From assembly GCF_034006445.1 (NCBI RefSeq), contig NZ_JAVESS010000008.1, positions 1 to 64,000 on the forward strand: DNA of 64,000 nucleotides. The letters are read 5' to 3'. Position numbers and translations under genes: made by a program. Under the pieces are notes generated by a model. It saw only the letters and a list, made by a program, of their open reading frames with translations. It was not told the origin of the DNA and ran no database searches. This stretch comes from Desulfovibrio sp. Lineage in GTDB: Bacteria > Desulfobacterota > Desulfovibrionia > Desulfovibrionales > Desulfovibrionaceae. This document shows positions 1 through 9,588 of the stretch, piece by piece; the stretch's first letter is position 1, and each line of letters starts with the position of its first letter.

Positions 1-13
1 CACAAAACAGTGT

Positions 14-53
14 AAAAAAGGCCCCGCCGTACGCGAAAACTGCGCCGGGGGCC
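14..53 (-). terminator. Intrinsic terminator of the L,D-transpeptidase gene
   Basis: On the minus strand a GC-rich stem (GGCCCC/GGGGCC core with a small bulge) is followed by a run of six T, about 40 bases after the stop codon at 95-97. This is the expected position for the end of the minus-strand transcript. Confidence 0.7.
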
Positions 54-94
54 GTTATCCCTCATAAAAATGATGGAGAGACTTTCCTTGTACT

Positions 95-2551
95 TCAAGG
101 TCTGCTTTCCTCTGCTCCCCTGGCCTGCGCCATGTCAGTGGGGTTGCCGGTGGCGGCGGGCATGGGCGCCCAGTCTTCACGGACAATGAGCCACTGCTTG
201 CCGTCATACTGGAGCAGCAATGTCTTGGTTCCCCGGTCGCTGTGCCCGGAACTGTCGGCATAGGTCTGGCTCATGTCGGCGCGGATGCCCTGCTTGTCCA
301 CAACGAGCCGCAGGCCCGAAAGCTGCACCTGAGTGGGCTTGACCCGCCCCCACAGTCCTTCTTTCTGGTTGCGGATGTTCTTGGCCCCCCAGCGGCCCTG
401 CTGCACGGCGTTGCTGGCGTAATAGGCCATATAATCGTCCAGATTGCCCACTTCCCAGGCTTTGCGCCAGCCCTCAAGGGTTTCGCTCACTGCGCCGCCG
501 ACCTGGTCAAGATAGTCGGCAGCCAGGCCCAGGTCCTGCGGTTTGAACTGTGCGGCCACGATGCGCAGGTCGCCGTCATTGCCCCTGCGCCACCAGAGCG
601 TGCGGATGCCTTCGCTGATGCCGCCGGGGCTGGCAATAAGTTCTTCGCACCGGCTGGTGACAAGGTTGCCGTGCGCCTCGAAAACGGGCTTGCGGCTGAT
701 ATAGCGCAGCCAGGGCGCGCCAAGGTGCTTCTCAAGCTCGCGCCAGGTGCTGTTGTACGACAGGCCACGGGGCGTACCGGGTTCGCGGTTGTAACGGGCA
801 TGGTCATAAAAATCGGCGAGCGCGGGCGAACGCGAGGCCAGGGCCGCGCCCCATCCGCTGACTGCCTGCTGCAATTGCGCCTGTACCTGCGGCGTCAGGC
901 CTGTATCCTGCGCGGCAAGGGCCTGGGGCGCAGGCTCCTGGGTTGCGACCAGCTTTTCGGCGGCACGTTTTTCAGCGGCCAGCTTTTCGGCAGCCTGCTG
1001 TTCTGCTGCAAGCTGTTCGGCTGCCTGTTTTTCAGCCGCGAGCTTGTCAGCCGCAAGTTTTTCGGCAGCGAGTTTTTCCGCGGCCTGCTGTTGCGCAAGC
1101 AGTTTGGCCTGCGCCTCCTGGGCGGCTTTTTCAGCAGCAGCTTTTTCGGCGGCAAGTTTTTCGGCGGCGAGCTTGTCAGCCGCGAATTTTTCAGCCGCAA
1201 GTTTTTCAGCAGCGGCCTTTTCTGCGGCTGCGCGGGCCTCGGCGGCCTGTTGCGCGAGCCGTTCTTGTTCAGCCTGCTGGCGCTGCGCCAGTTCTTCGGC
1301 TGCGCGCTGTTCAGCCGCCAATCTGGCGGAATCTTCCATGGCGGGGCGTGCGCCCCAGTTGACTTCCGCAGGAGGCGGCGTTGTCGAACGGCGCGGCACA
1401 AGGGGATCGCTCAAAGCCACAGATTTGCCGGGGACGGCCTCGGAGGCTGGCGTGTCCGACGCGGTTTTTTCCGGCGCGGCCTTGTCGTGCACTTTGCCGT
1501 TATCGGCGACGGCCTGGGTGGCGGCCTCGGCCGTCATGTCGCTGGCGGCTTCGGGCATATCAAGGCGCGGCGGCTGTGGCGCTTCGGAGTCAGCATCCGA
1601 GACCACCTGCAAGGGAGCCTCGGCCACAAGCTGCCCACGCTGGTACGCGGCGCGCATGCCGAGATCGCGCGGGGCCCACTCCATGCCGACGATACGGAAT
1701 TTCTTGTCCTTGCCGCGCTGCCAGTACAGGCGGCGGATGCCCTCGGAGGAAAGGTTGGACGCAGCATAGAGCTGCTCTGACCAGGTAACCCAGTACCCCG
1801 GCCCTTCGAGCACATGTATCTTGCGGTTGTAAATCTTGACAAAACTGAGGATTTTGAACAGCCGTTCCTTGTTGAGCCTGAAAGCGGCAAAACTTTCGGA
1901 CATGGCCTTGGTATAGGACTCGGCGTCATAGAACTCGAACATTTTATCCGAGCGCGCGGCCCAGGCGTTGCTCCAGGCCTGCATGAGGCGGCGCAGTTCA
2001 CGGGCAGTGCCGCTGTCGGACTGCAGCATGGTGGTTTCGTCCAGCTTTTCAGCCAGCACCACTGCCGTTCCCGGCACAAGGTTCGGCCCCACCTCGTCAA
2101 TTTCCTTGAGGCCGATGGCGACGCAGCCGCGCGTGGAAAGGGGTTCGATGCCCAGCCCCTTGCTGTGAATCCAGATGCCGTGCCCGGTTTTGCCGCGCAG
2201 CTTGTCCACGGGATTGGGATAGTTGAGCGTATAGGCTATGCCGCCGTATTCCTTGAAGTCCAGACCGCTGGCAATCTTGTATTCGACAAAATAGATGCCT
2301 TCCGGGGTGCGCAGGTCATTGAGGGACTGCTTGTCGCCGGGCAGCTGGCCAGTGGTGCAGGGGTAAGTGTAGCGGAGTTTGAAGGGGCTTTTTTTTTCGA
2401 AAAACATGAAGGTCTGGCGGTTCTTGTCCACAGCCACCAGATGCGACGGCAGGCCCTCGTTGTACAACGAGGGCTGCCATTCCGCAGAGTATGCGGAAAG
2501 TGGGGCCAGGGCGCACAAAAGCGCCGTCATGAAGCCCATAAGCCCGCGCAT
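95..2551 (-). CDS. L,D-transpeptidase (YkuD) with Ala/Lys-rich coiled coil and three NTF2-like modules
   Basis: An exported protein of 818 residues, probably crosslinking peptidoglycan or attaching proteins to it. The signal peptide spans residues 1-23 and ends in a SAYSA-type cleavage region. The YkuD domain is at about 35-190, with His129 and the STRGC motif holding catalytic Cys143. An NTF2-like module follows (about 190-300), then a long Ala/Glu/Lys repeat built on AAEKL units (about 440-560). Two more NTF2-like modules end the protein. I chose the start at 2551 because the longer frame to 2710 would overlap pyrE and lacks a signal peptide at its N-terminus. No strong Shine-Dalgarno is visible. 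It lies 76 bases after pyrE on the same strand and has its own terminator. The coiled coil probably spans the periplasm or wall, which is inference. Confidence 0.85.
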   Translation of the reverse strand: MRGLMGFMTALLCALAPLSAYSAEWQPSLYNEGLPSHLVAVDKNRQTFMFFEKKSPFKLRYTYPCTTGQLPGDKQSLNDLRTPEGIYFVEYKIASGLDFKEYGGIAYTLNYPNPVDKLRGKTGHGIWIHSKGLGIEPLSTRGCVAIGLKEIDEVGPNLVPGTAVVLAEKLDETTMLQSDSGTARELRRLMQAWSNAWAARSDKMFEFYDAESYTKAMSESFAAFRLNKERLFKILSFVKIYNRKIHVLEGPGYWVTWSEQLYAASNLSSEGIRRLYWQRGKDKKFRIVGMEWAPRDLGMRAAYQRGQLVAEAPLQVVSDADSEAPQPPRLDMPEAASDMTAEAATQAVADNGKVHDKAAPEKTASDTPASEAVPGKSVALSDPLVPRRSTTPPPAEVNWGARPAMEDSARLAAEQRAAEELAQRQQAEQERLAQQAAEARAAAEKAAAEKLAAEKFAADKLAAEKLAAEKAAAEKAAQEAQAKLLAQQQAAEKLAAEKLAADKLAAEKQAAEQLAAEQQAAEKLAAEKRAAEKLVATQEPAPQALAAQDTGLTPQVQAQLQQAVSGWGAALASRSPALADFYDHARYNREPGTPRGLSYNSTWRELEKHLGAPWLRYISRKPVFEAHGNLVTSRCEELIASPGGISEGIRTLWWRRGNDGDLRIVAAQFKPQDLGLAADYLDQVGGAVSETLEGWRKAWEVGNLDDYMAYYASNAVQQGRWGAKNIRNQKEGLWGRVKPTQVQLSGLRLVVDKQGIRADMSQTYADSSGHSDRGTKTLLLQYDGKQWLIVREDWAPMPAATGNPTDMAQARGAEESRP

Positions 2552-2627
2552 GGCAAAAACAGAAACTATGCGCAAATGCCGGAACGCAGTCCGTCTGACC
2601 GCGCCCCAGCCCACAGGGCTGGCAGGC

Positions 2628-3209
2628 TCAGCGAGCAAGGGCCACCAGTTCGGCGCGGGTGAAGAGGGCAAGCAGTTCATATCCCGCCTCACGGAGCTTT
2701 TCGCGGCCACCTTCTTCCCTGTCCAGGATTGTGCACACGGCGACGATATTCAGCCCCGCGTCGGTTACCCTGTGGCAGGCGTTGAGCAGCGAACCGCCCG
2801 TGGTGACCACATCTTCAAGCATGGCGACATGGTCGCCAGCGTTAAAATTACCAAGTCCCTCAACATACTGTCCGGTGCCGTGGCCTTTGGCCTCCTTGCG
2901 CACCAAGAGTCCATGCAGAGGCCGGCCCTGTTCGTGTGAAATGACTGTTGTGGCGGAAACCAGCGGGTCCGCCCCAAGGGTCATGCCGCCCACGCCCTTG
3001 ATATCAAGGCCTTTGAGCATGTCGTTGAACAGGCTGCCGATAAGCCAGGAGCCTTCGGCATGCAATGCCGTGACACGACAGTCAAAATAATAGTCGCTTC
3101 GGCGGCCCGAAGCCAGCACAAAATCGCCTTCGCGATAAGATTTTTCCACCAGCAGCCGCGCCAGACGGCGCTTGAGTTCCATCATCTGTTCTTGACCGGC
3201 GCGCATCAT
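2628..3209 (-). CDS. pyrE: Orotate phosphoribosyltransferase
   Basis: Converts orotate and PRPP to orotidine 5'-monophosphate in pyrimidine synthesis. The 193-residue length is near that of the bacterial enzyme. The PRPP-binding segment LEDVVTTGGSL is intact, and the GRRSDYYFD and VRKEAKGHG segments are typical of the family. A GAGG box sits just before a double ATG, so translation may begin at 3206 instead of 3209. The gene starts eight bases after the purB stop, so purB and pyrE are almost certainly cotranscribed with the zinc-ribbon gene upstream. That links purine and pyrimidine synthesis in one transcript. Confidence 0.95.
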   Translation of the reverse strand: MMRAGQEQMMELKRRLARLLVEKSYREGDFVLASGRRSDYYFDCRVTALHAEGSWLIGSLFNDMLKGLDIKGVGGMTLGADPLVSATTVISHEQGRPLHGLLVRKEAKGHGTGQYVEGLGNFNAGDHVAMLEDVVTTGGSLLNACHRVTDAGLNIVAVCTILDREEGGREKLREAGYELLALFTRAELVALAR

Positions 3210-3217
3210 GACCTCGA

Positions 3218-4528
3218 CTAGCTCAATACGGGTTTGCTGTTGAACACACGGGCGAAAATTTCGTCCTCGTGCTGCAGATAGTAGGAGGGATCAAAAAGCT
3301 CATCAAGTGCGGCCTCGCCGAGGCGGGTGCGCATGTCTGCGTCGGCCCGCACAAGTTCGGGAAAGGCCACGCGGGTTTCCCAGCTTTGCATGGCAAGACG
3401 CTGCACGGCCTCATAGGCCTGCTGGCGCGGCATGCCGGTGGCGATAAGGGCCGTGAGCACACGCTGCGAAAAATACAGGCCAAAAGAACGATCCATATTT
3501 TCGAGCATGCGCTCGGGCTTGACCACCAGCCCGTCCAGAAGGCGGGTAAGGCGGGTGAGAATATAGTCCGCCAGGATGGTGGAATCGGGCATGATCACGC
3601 GCTCCACCGAAGAGTGGCTGATGTCGCGCTCATGCCAGAGGGCCTGGTTTTCGAGGGAGGCCAGGGCGTTGGAGCGCAACAGCCTTGAAAGCCCGGTCAT
3701 GTTCTCGGCGGAAATGGGATTCTTTTTGTGTGGCATGGCCGAAGAGCCTTTTTGCCCCTTGGCAAAGCCCTCTTCCACTTCCAGCACTTCGGTGCGCTGC
3801 AAATGGCGCAGTTCAACGCAAAGGCGCTCAATGCCGCCGCCAAGAATGGCCAGCGAGGTAAAGAAGTGCGCGTAGCGGTCGCGCTGGATGATCTGGGTGG
3901 AGTGCGGGTCAACCCCAAGGCCCAGATGGATCAGGGCGCGCTGCTCCAGTTCGGGCGACAGAAAGGCGTAGGTGCCCACCGCGCCGGAGATTTTGCCGAC
4001 GCGCACGCTTTCGAGCCCGGCCTGCACCCGCTCCAGATGGCGTGAAAATTCGGCGTAAAACCCGGCCATCTTGAGGCCGAAGCTGGTGGGCTCGGCATGG
4101 ATGCCGTGGGTGCGCCCCATGCACAGCTGCCCCTTGTGACGGCGGGCCAGGGTTTCAATGCTTTGCAAAAGCGCGCGTATGTCCTTGAGGATAAGCTCGC
4201 CCGCCTGCACCAGCAAAAGGGCATTGGCCGTATCCACAATATCGGACGAAGTGCAGCCAAGATGGATGTACCGGGCGTCTGGCCCCACCTTTTCCTCAAG
4301 GGAGGTCAGAAAGGCAATGACGTCGTGCCGGGTCACTTCTTCAATTTCAAGAATGCGGTCAACGTCGATGGACGCCTTGGCGCTGATGTTTTCCACGGCC
4401 TCGGCCGGGATGCGGCCCATTTCGCTCCAGGCCCGGCACACGGCCACTTCAACGTCAAGCCAGGCCTGATAGCGGTTCTGCAGCGTCCAGATATTGCTCA
4501 TTTCGGGGCGGGAGTAGCGTTCGATCAT
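3218..4528 (-). CDS. purB: Adenylosuccinate lyase
   Basis: Cleaves SAICAR to AICAR and adenylosuccinate to AMP plus fumarate. The product has 436 residues with the fumarase/aspartase superfamily signature [10 protein letters not shown], and the TSSDIVDTA segment that carries active-site residues. The frame extends upstream to 4630 but that part is proline-rich translation of the spacer. The Met at 4528 ([10 protein letters not shown]) matches the usual N-terminus of the family. It follows the FmdB-type gene by seven bases and precedes pyrE by eight, forming a tight minus-strand operon. Confidence 0.96.
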   Translation of the reverse strand: MIERYSRPEMSNIWTLQNRYQAWLDVEVAVCRAWSEMGRIPAEAVENISAKASIDVDRILEIEEVTRHDVIAFLTSLEEKVGPDARYIHLGCTSSDIVDTANALLLVQAGELILKDIRALLQSIETLARRHKGQLCMGRTHGIHAEPTSFGLKMAGFYAEFSRHLERVQAGLESVRVGKISGAVGTYAFLSPELEQRALIHLGLGVDPHSTQIIQRDRYAHFFTSLAILGGGIERLCVELRHLQRTEVLEVEEGFAKGQKGSSAMPHKKNPISAENMTGLSRLLRSNALASLENQALWHERDISHSSVERVIMPDSTILADYILTRLTRLLDGLVVKPERMLENMDRSFGLYFSQRVLTALIATGMPRQQAYEAVQRLAMQSWETRVAFPELVRADADMRTRLGEAALDELFDPSYYLQHEDEIFARVFNSKPVLS

Positions 4529-4535
4529 GACTGCC

Positions 4536-4955
4536 TCATGGAGCCGGTTTGGCGGCGCTGGCCTTGGGGGCCACGGTTGTAGGGGCTGGCGTGGGGGCTG
4601 GCGTGGGTACAGGAGCGGCAGCAGGCGCATTTGACGGGGAGGACGCGGCGCTGCCGCCGGTCTTCTCGCCGCCGCCTGCCGGCGCAGATGAAGCCTCCCC
4701 CGCGCCGGACGGCGAAGACCCTTCAGATGAGGTGGAAGACGCAGAAGGTGCGCCTTCGTCCTTTATGCCCTTGCGGTAGCCATAATCGTCAACATACCAG
4801 CCGCCGCCCTTGAGGACAAAAGAGGTCTGCGACATGATGCGCGGCGAGGCCGTGCCACATTTGGGGCAAGGCTCCTCGCCCTGGGCGGAGGGGCTTTTTA
4901 CCCATTCCTCAAAGCGGTGCTGACACTGGGGACATTGATATTCGTAAATAGGCAT
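4536..4955 (-). CDS. FmdB-family zinc-ribbon protein with Pro/Ala-rich tail
   Basis: A 139-residue protein whose first 40 residues form the FmdB zinc ribbon: MPIYEYQCPQC at the start and CPKCG about 20 residues on, giving two CxxC knuckles. A conserved SFVLKGGGWYVDDYG segment follows, as in many deltaproteobacterial homologues. The C-terminal half is a low-complexity Ser/Gly/Ala/Pro linker with tandem PAPTPAP-like units. The family is named after a putative regulator of formamidase, but no biochemical role is secure. It leads the purB-pyrE operon. Confidence 0.9.
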   Translation of the reverse strand: MPIYEYQCPQCQHRFEEWVKSPSAQGEEPCPKCGTASPRIMSQTSFVLKGGGWYVDDYGYRKGIKDEGAPSASSTSSEGSSPSGAGEASSAPAGGGEKTGGSAASSPSNAPAAAPVPTPAPTPAPTTVAPKASAAKPAP

Positions 4956-5349
4956 GATTACGCTAAAAGACGGCTAAACACTGTTTTTGTTACGACCGCG
5001 CGCCACAGGCTTGCGCCTGTGCCGCCCGTCAAATGCCCAGGCCCGCCACGTCGGGGAGTACAAGCCCCCTCCGGCGACCGGAAATGCATGCGCAATTCAC
5101 GCGCGCAACCTGCTCAAACTTGCACATGACACAAGAGGGCTGCTGCCGATGCAGCCCCCTCTTGGGCAGAGCACCCTTGAGAACCTGCATTCCCAAAGGG
5201 TACGACACGCCAGTTCTGACGCTTGCCAGCGCGGATGAACCGCGCCCGCGCCTTCACGGCGAGCGCCTGCTCACGCGGCCGCCAGAGCAGATTCACCACG
5301 AAAATGCTCCAAGCGACACGGCCCTGCGGGCCTCATCAAAAACCTGAGC
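4956..5349. other. Gene-free region with two strong hairpins
   Basis: No convincing gene in about 390 bases. It must hold the promoter of the fmdB-purB-pyrE operon (minus strand). A CACAGGC/GCCTGTG hairpin lies near 5004-5021. A longer stem near 5131-5166 pairs CAAGAGGGCTGC with its complement across a TGCCGA loop with a two-base bulge. Neither is followed by a clear T-run. A structured RNA on the minus strand is possible but not shown. Confidence 0.5.
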
Positions 5350-5454
5350 CTAGGCAGCAGCCTTGGCTTCACGCACGCGCTGCTTCAGGCGCTGAGCGCG
5401 ACGATGACGGCGACGGGCCAGTTCTTTCTTACGTTCGATCTTTTTGTGAGCCAT
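5350..5454 (-). CDS. Very small basic protein (34 residues)
   Basis: The frame MAHKKIERKKELARRRHRRA... has 34 residues, almost half of them Lys or Arg. A strong GGAGG box lies six bases before the ATG at 5454. The longer in-frame start at 5628 has no ribosome site and encodes unrelated hydrophobic sequence. It resembles small ERKKELARRRHRR-type proteins annotated only as domains of unknown function. The composition suggests RNA or ribosome binding, but this is inference. It is not recognisably ribosomal protein S21. Confidence 0.75.
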   Translation of the reverse strand: MAHKKIERKKELARRRHRRAQRLKQRVREAKAAA

Positions 5455-5682
5455 GTTTCCCTCCGGGGTGAGCCCCATTGATATAAGTCGGTATTCATAG
5501 GCCCTTTCTTTTGCAAAGTCCAGCCCCATATGGCCGGAATGCGCGGCGGGCGCGCTTTTGCACAAGGAGACGCCAAATTTTTCCCTTTCGGGCAACGCGG
5601 CGGGACAGAAAAAAAACAGGCCGCGCACCGCCTTATGGCCCGCGCCACGCCTGACACGGCCAAAAGCAATGGTGGCTGGCGC

Positions 5683-6693
5683 TCATTCCAAAGAAAGGGC
5701 CTCCCGGTCAAAATACCCGCTGATGCTCTGCCCCACACACAGTTCACAGCCCGTAAATCCGTGCTGGACAAGAATCTCCTGCACCCGGCCCGCAAGCTCC
5801 GGGGGCAGCGCTTCCACCTGAAGCACAGGGGCTGGCGTAAGCCGCAGGCGCAGATCGCCCAAGGGCGAAACAGTTTTTTCAGCGTCAGCCCCGTGGCCCG
5901 CGACGCTTTCTCCATGTGCCGCACCTGGCGCGCATGTCGAGCATGCCGCGGCGGTGGGGGCCTTTTCAGAAAAACGCGGCGCTTCCAGATCTGCCAGCCC
6001 TGACAGCGCTTCTTCGGCAGCGGCCAGTCGCGCCAGCACGTCCGCATCCGGTGCAAGACCGTAGGCCAGCCGGGTAAGCAGGCAGGGCCGCGCACGCTGC
6101 TCGGGATCATCCAGCCCTGTGGCCCGCGCCGCCGCGCGGATGGCGGCCTTGTCCATGCCCGATTCCGCAAGGGGCGACATTACGTCCGCCTCCTGCAAGG
6201 CGCGCAGACCGGGCCGATACGCCACGAGGTCGTCGGCGTTGCTGCCGTCACAAAGAACGCGCCCCTGCTGACCGGCCTGCGCCAAAGCCTTTCCGATGGC
6301 CGACAGCAGGCCAATTTTACAGGCGTAGCAGCGCTGGTGGCTGTTGGTGGCCACTTCGGGCAGGGACAGGGGGTCGAAATCCACCACAAGCAGGGGCAGG
6401 CCGCGCCTCCTGGCCCAGGCGAGCGCATGGGCGCTTTCGCCAGCCGGAATATGCGGGCCGCGCACATGCACGGCCAGCACGTCGCAACCGCTCAGCAAGG
6501 CCGCGTGACTGAGAAAGCGGCTGTCAATGCCGCCGGAAAAGGCCACCACCAGTGGCGGCATGGCCCGCAGCCGCCGCGCCAGAACCTGGGGCAGAACCTG
6601 GGCCGCGTCCGTGAGCCCGGTTGCCGGGGCGTTTTTCACCGTGCTGACGGCTGCCCCGCCAGGGGCGTTTGTGGCGTGGTGCTTGTGGGTCAT
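5683..6693 (-). CDS. larE: ATP-dependent sacrificial sulfur transferase LarE, three-cysteine type
   Basis: Member of the PP-loop ATPase family that adds sulfur to the nicotinate-derived pincer cofactor of lactate racemase. The product has 336 residues. The PP-loop SGGIDS is at 53-58. Cys122 and Cys125 lie in RCYACK, and Cys204 lies in ARPCLLTRLAYG, which aligns by position with the sacrificial cysteine of Lactobacillus LarE. Having all three cysteines matches the LarE type thought to hold an Fe-S cluster and recycle, instead of destroying its own cysteine. The start at 6693 is preceded by GGAG at rather long spacing. No larA, larB or larC is in the window. Confidence 0.85.
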   Translation of the reverse strand: MTHKHHATNAPGGAAVSTVKNAPATGLTDAAQVLPQVLARRLRAMPPLVVAFSGGIDSRFLSHAALLSGCDVLAVHVRGPHIPAGESAHALAWARRRGLPLLVVDFDPLSLPEVATNSHQRCYACKIGLLSAIGKALAQAGQQGRVLCDGSNADDLVAYRPGLRALQEADVMSPLAESGMDKAAIRAAARATGLDDPEQRARPCLLTRLAYGLAPDADVLARLAAAEEALSGLADLEAPRFSEKAPTAAACSTCAPGAAHGESVAGHGADAEKTVSPLGDLRLRLTPAPVLQVEALPPELAGRVQEILVQHGFTGCELCVGQSISGYFDREALSLE

Positions 6694-6862
6694 ATGGTAG
6701 TGGCGCTCCTCTGGCTCTTCTCTGGCACTTCTCCGACACTGCTCCGGCGCTTCTGGAGGGGGAGGGGGGGGAAAACAGGCGGCATGCAGATCAAAAACGC
6801 CATACATGCGTCGAGGGGGCCGCACAGGCCCCCGTCCAAAAACCCGTTCCCGCTGCCCGCCC

Positions 6863-7642
6863 TTACCAGGTCAGGCGCATCTTGGCCCCGTGCGCGGCCA
6901 TGTATTCCTTGCACTCGCGGATGCTGTACTGCCCATAGTGTACAATGGAGGCAATGAGGGCCGCCGAAGCCCCGCCCGTGGTCACGGCTTCCAGCATGTG
7001 GCGCGGTTCGCCCGCCCCGCCCGAGGCTATGACGGGCAGAGACACGGCATCCACAATGGCGCGGGTCAGTTTGAGTTCATAGCCGTCCTTGGTGCCGTCC
7101 GCGTCAATGGAATTGACGCACAGTTCGCCAGCGCCCAGTTCCTGACAGCGGCACGCCCAGGCAATGGCGTCCAGCCCCATGCGCTTGCGCCCGCCGTGGA
7201 TGACAATTTCATAGCCGGACGGAATCTCGGCGCTCACGGGCACGGCCAGCACATCCATGCCCACCGTTATGGCCTGCGAGCCAAAGGCGTCGGCCCCCTG
7301 ACTGATGAGGCGGGGATCCTTGACCGCTGCCGAATTTATGGAGACCTTTTCCGCCCCGGCCAGCAGCACGGCGCGCATGTCGGCCACGCTGGAAATACCG
7401 CCACCCACGGCAAAGGGAATGAAAATCTGTTCCGCGACGCGCTCCACCACATCCAGAAAAATGCCCCGCGCCTCGGCCGAAGCCGTGATGTCGTAAAAAA
7501 CGATTTCGTCCGCGCCTTCTTCATAATACCGACGCGCGCTTTCCACAGGATCGCCGATGTCTTCGTTGCCCACAAACTTGACGCCCTTGGTCAGACGGCC
7601 ATTACGCACGTCCAGACAGGGAATGACCCGCTTACTGAGCAT
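6863..7642 (-). CDS. hisF: Imidazole glycerol phosphate synthase cyclase subunit
   Basis: Cyclase half of the HisHF complex: it uses ammonia from HisH to close the imidazole ring in histidine synthesis and releases AICAR. The 259-residue (beta/alpha)8 barrel is full length. The catalytic pair is present as Asp11 (PCLDVRNGR) and Asp130 (VGMDVLAV), with phosphate-binding glycines in AVGGGI and ASGGAGE. Its first 11 bases overlap the end of hisH, which implies translational coupling and fits a one-to-one complex. Confidence 0.97.
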   Translation of the reverse strand: MLSKRVIPCLDVRNGRLTKGVKFVGNEDIGDPVESARRYYEEGADEIVFYDITASAEARGIFLDVVERVAEQIFIPFAVGGGISSVADMRAVLLAGAEKVSINSAAVKDPRLISQGADAFGSQAITVGMDVLAVPVSAEIPSGYEIVIHGGRKRMGLDAIAWACRCQELGAGELCVNSIDADGTKDGYELKLTRAIVDAVSLPVIASGGAGEPRHMLEAVTTGGASAALIASIVHYGQYSIRECKEYMAAHGAKMRLTW

Positions 7643-8282
7643 GACGCGCCTCCCGCGAATTCTGGCAGTATTTGTGATAATTGCGCAGCAGATTCAGGCC
7701 GGGCCGTCCGCTTTTTTCCGGGTGAAACTGGGCGGCCCAGAGTCCCTCGCGCCCGTAAAGCGAGCAAAAGGTGCGCCCGTAGGTGGTGGTAGCCAGCACA
7801 AGCGAAGGATCGGGTTCCACATAATAGCTGTGCACAAAGTAATATTCCGCCATGGGCTCTATGCCTTCAAGCAGAGCGCAGGGCGCTACGGCCTCAAGAC
7901 TGTTCCAGCCCATGTGGGGCACGGGCGCAGGGGTGCCGTCCTCCTGCAGCATCCCGTCTTCAAAGCGGCGGCAGATGCCGGGCACGATGCCAAGGGTTGT
8001 GGTGTCGTTCTCTTCACTGCGTTGCAGCAATATCTGACAGCCAAGGCATATGCCGAGCAGGGGCTGGCCCCTGCGCACAACCTGCCGCAGGGCTTCGTCC
8101 ATGCCGGATTCCGCCAGCGCGCCCATGGCCTGCCCCGCAGCCCCCACGCCAGGAAAGATAACCCCCCCGGCGCTTTCAAGCGTTGCGGGGTCCGCAGTTA
8201 TGGCGCAGGGTATGCCGAGATGTTCCAGAGCGCGGCGCACGCTCGTCTGATTGCCCGCCTTGTAATCCAGAATGGCCAGCAT
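7632..8282 (-). CDS. hisH: Imidazole glycerol phosphate synthase glutamine amidotransferase subunit
   Basis: Hydrolyses glutamine and passes ammonia to HisF. The 216-residue class I amidotransferase has its nucleophile Cys79 in GICLGCQ and the His187/Glu189 pair in FHPEKSG. It overlaps hisF by 11 bases. The rest of the histidine operon is not in the window, so the hisHF pair is a separate unit, as is common in this group. The start [12 protein letters not shown] is standard for the family. Confidence 0.96.
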   Translation of the reverse strand: MLAILDYKAGNQTSVRRALEHLGIPCAITADPATLESAGGVIFPGVGAAGQAMGALAESGMDEALRQVVRRGQPLLGICLGCQILLQRSEENDTTTLGIVPGICRRFEDGMLQEDGTPAPVPHMGWNSLEAVAPCALLEGIEPMAEYYFVHSYYVEPDPSLVLATTTYGRTFCSLYGREGLWAAQFHPEKSGRPGLNLLRNYHKYCQNSREARHAQ

Positions 8283-8419
8283 GGTGCTTCCTTACTGTGT
8301 TGCGCAGCCCAGGCCAAAGCCCCGACTGCCTTGTGCGCGAAGAAGGCGCAAGCATACATTTTTGCAGGACGACAGGCAACGCGCCGCCGCCGACCCTGGC
8401 GGCGGAGATCGCGTTGCAC

Positions 8420-8489
8420 TGCTTTGTGGGGGAGGAACCCTTTTGCAAAAGGGTCTCCTCCCCCACGCCCCCTCCCCCCAAAACTTTCA
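8420..8489. repeat. GC-rich palindromic repeat, copy 1
   Basis: Consensus TGCTTTGTGGGGGAGG, then ACCCTTTTGCAAAAGGGT, then CCTCCCCCAC, then a C-rich tail and AAAACT. The core folds into a near-perfect hairpin of about 17 base pairs. Further copies lie at 27861-27930, at 34750-34820, and split at 37088-37307. It occupies the spacer between hisH and the TauE gene; the rest of 8283-8619 is AT-rich and without a gene. Confidence 0.9.
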
Positions 8490-8619
8490 TTACGCCCACC
8501 TGCCCTAGTGACAAGAATTAAAATCACGCTTATTATAAAAACCGTGAAGAACACTATGGCTATTACACTGTTCTTTAAAACTTTTTATATTTTTATTTTG
8601 ACAAAACCCGGGAGTCGCC

Positions 8620-9543
8620 ATGTATTTTCCCACTGCGGGCATTGAGTGCAGTCCGCTGCTGCCCTTTGGCGTGGCCCTGGGCATCTCTTTTTTTACGTCC
8701 ATGGGCGGCATCTCGGGCGCGTTTCTTTTGCTCCCTTTTCATATGAGCGTGCTTGGGTATGTGAACCCCAGCGTCAGCGCCACCAACCAGTTTTTCAACG
8801 TGCTGGCCTGTCCGCCCGGCGTCTGGCGCTACTGGCGTGAGGGCAGGCTTGTCTGGCCATTGACCCTCACCGTGGCCGCCGGAACCCTGCCGGGGGTTTT
8901 TATCGGGGCGCTCATCCGCATCAACTGGTTGCCGGATCCGGCAAAATTCAAGATATTTGCAGGGCTGGTACTGCTGTATGTCGGCGGGCGCATGGCCCTT
9001 ACCACCTGGAAGACCCGGCGCAACAAGACAGAAAACATGCGGGCAGGCGGATCGGCAGCATTACGCGCCGCAGGTCGTCCATCGGCTGCTGACTGCTGTT
9101 CCGTACTGGAGTGGAACACCCGTACTCTTGTTTTTGTTTTTCAGGAAAAAAAACACAGCGTCTCTACCCGCAAACTGGCCCTGCTCAGCCTTGCTGTCGG
9201 CCTTGTGGGCGGAATCTACGGCATAGGCGGCGGCGCCATCATGGCTCCTTTTCTGGTTTCCTTTTTTGCGCTTCCGGTTTATGCCGTGGCCGGAGCAACA
9301 CTTTTTGCCACCTTTCTTACATCAGTGGCAGGGGTGAGCTTTTACTTTTTGCTGGCCCCCTTTTATCCGGACATGGCCGTCGCGCCCGACTGGCGCATGG
9401 GTCTGCTGGTGGGGCTGGGCGGCATGTGCGGCATGTATCTTGGCGCATGCTGCCAGAAATACATGCCCGCCACTTTGCTGAAGTGCCTTCTGGCGGCCAT
9501 TTTGCTCTTTACAGCCATACGGTATTTGGGCCAAGGTTTCTAA
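8620..9543 (+). CDS. TauE/SafE-family membrane exporter (sulfite/organosulfonate type)
   Basis: A 307-residue integral membrane protein of the TauE/SafE (DUF81) family, with about eight hydrophobic segments in two halves. The conserved glycine-rich motifs are present near the start of each half: SFFTSMGGISGAF and VGGIYGIGGGAIMAPF. The halves are joined by a polar stretch at about 130-175. Family members export sulfite or sulfonates, or move other anions. The substrate here cannot be told from sequence. GGGAG lies six bases before the ATG. It may be cotranscribed with murI, 45 bases downstream. Confidence 0.9.
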   Translation: MYFPTAGIECSPLLPFGVALGISFFTSMGGISGAFLLLPFHMSVLGYVNPSVSATNQFFNVLACPPGVWRYWREGRLVWPLTLTVAAGTLPGVFIGALIRINWLPDPAKFKIFAGLVLLYVGGRMALTTWKTRRNKTENMRAGGSAALRAAGRPSAADCCSVLEWNTRTLVFVFQEKKHSVSTRKLALLSLAVGLVGGIYGIGGGAIMAPFLVSFFALPVYAVAGATLFATFLTSVAGVSFYFLLAPFYPDMAVAPDWRMGLLVGLGGMCGMYLGACCQKYMPATLLKCLLAAILLFTAIRYLGQGF

Positions 9544-9588
9544 CGGTCGCCTGCCTTTGTCTGGGGCGGCCCATTCAAAGGATACGGC

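Noticed and set aside
242..1780. Long plus-strand frame opposite the L,D-transpeptidase gene
   Set aside because: It mirrors the repetitive GC-rich coding strand, is rich in Phe/Arg/Cys and has no domain.
5114..5299. 61-codon minus-strand frame in the 4956-5349 gap
   Set aside because: No ribosome site and no conserved pattern; the large hairpin in it explains the region better.
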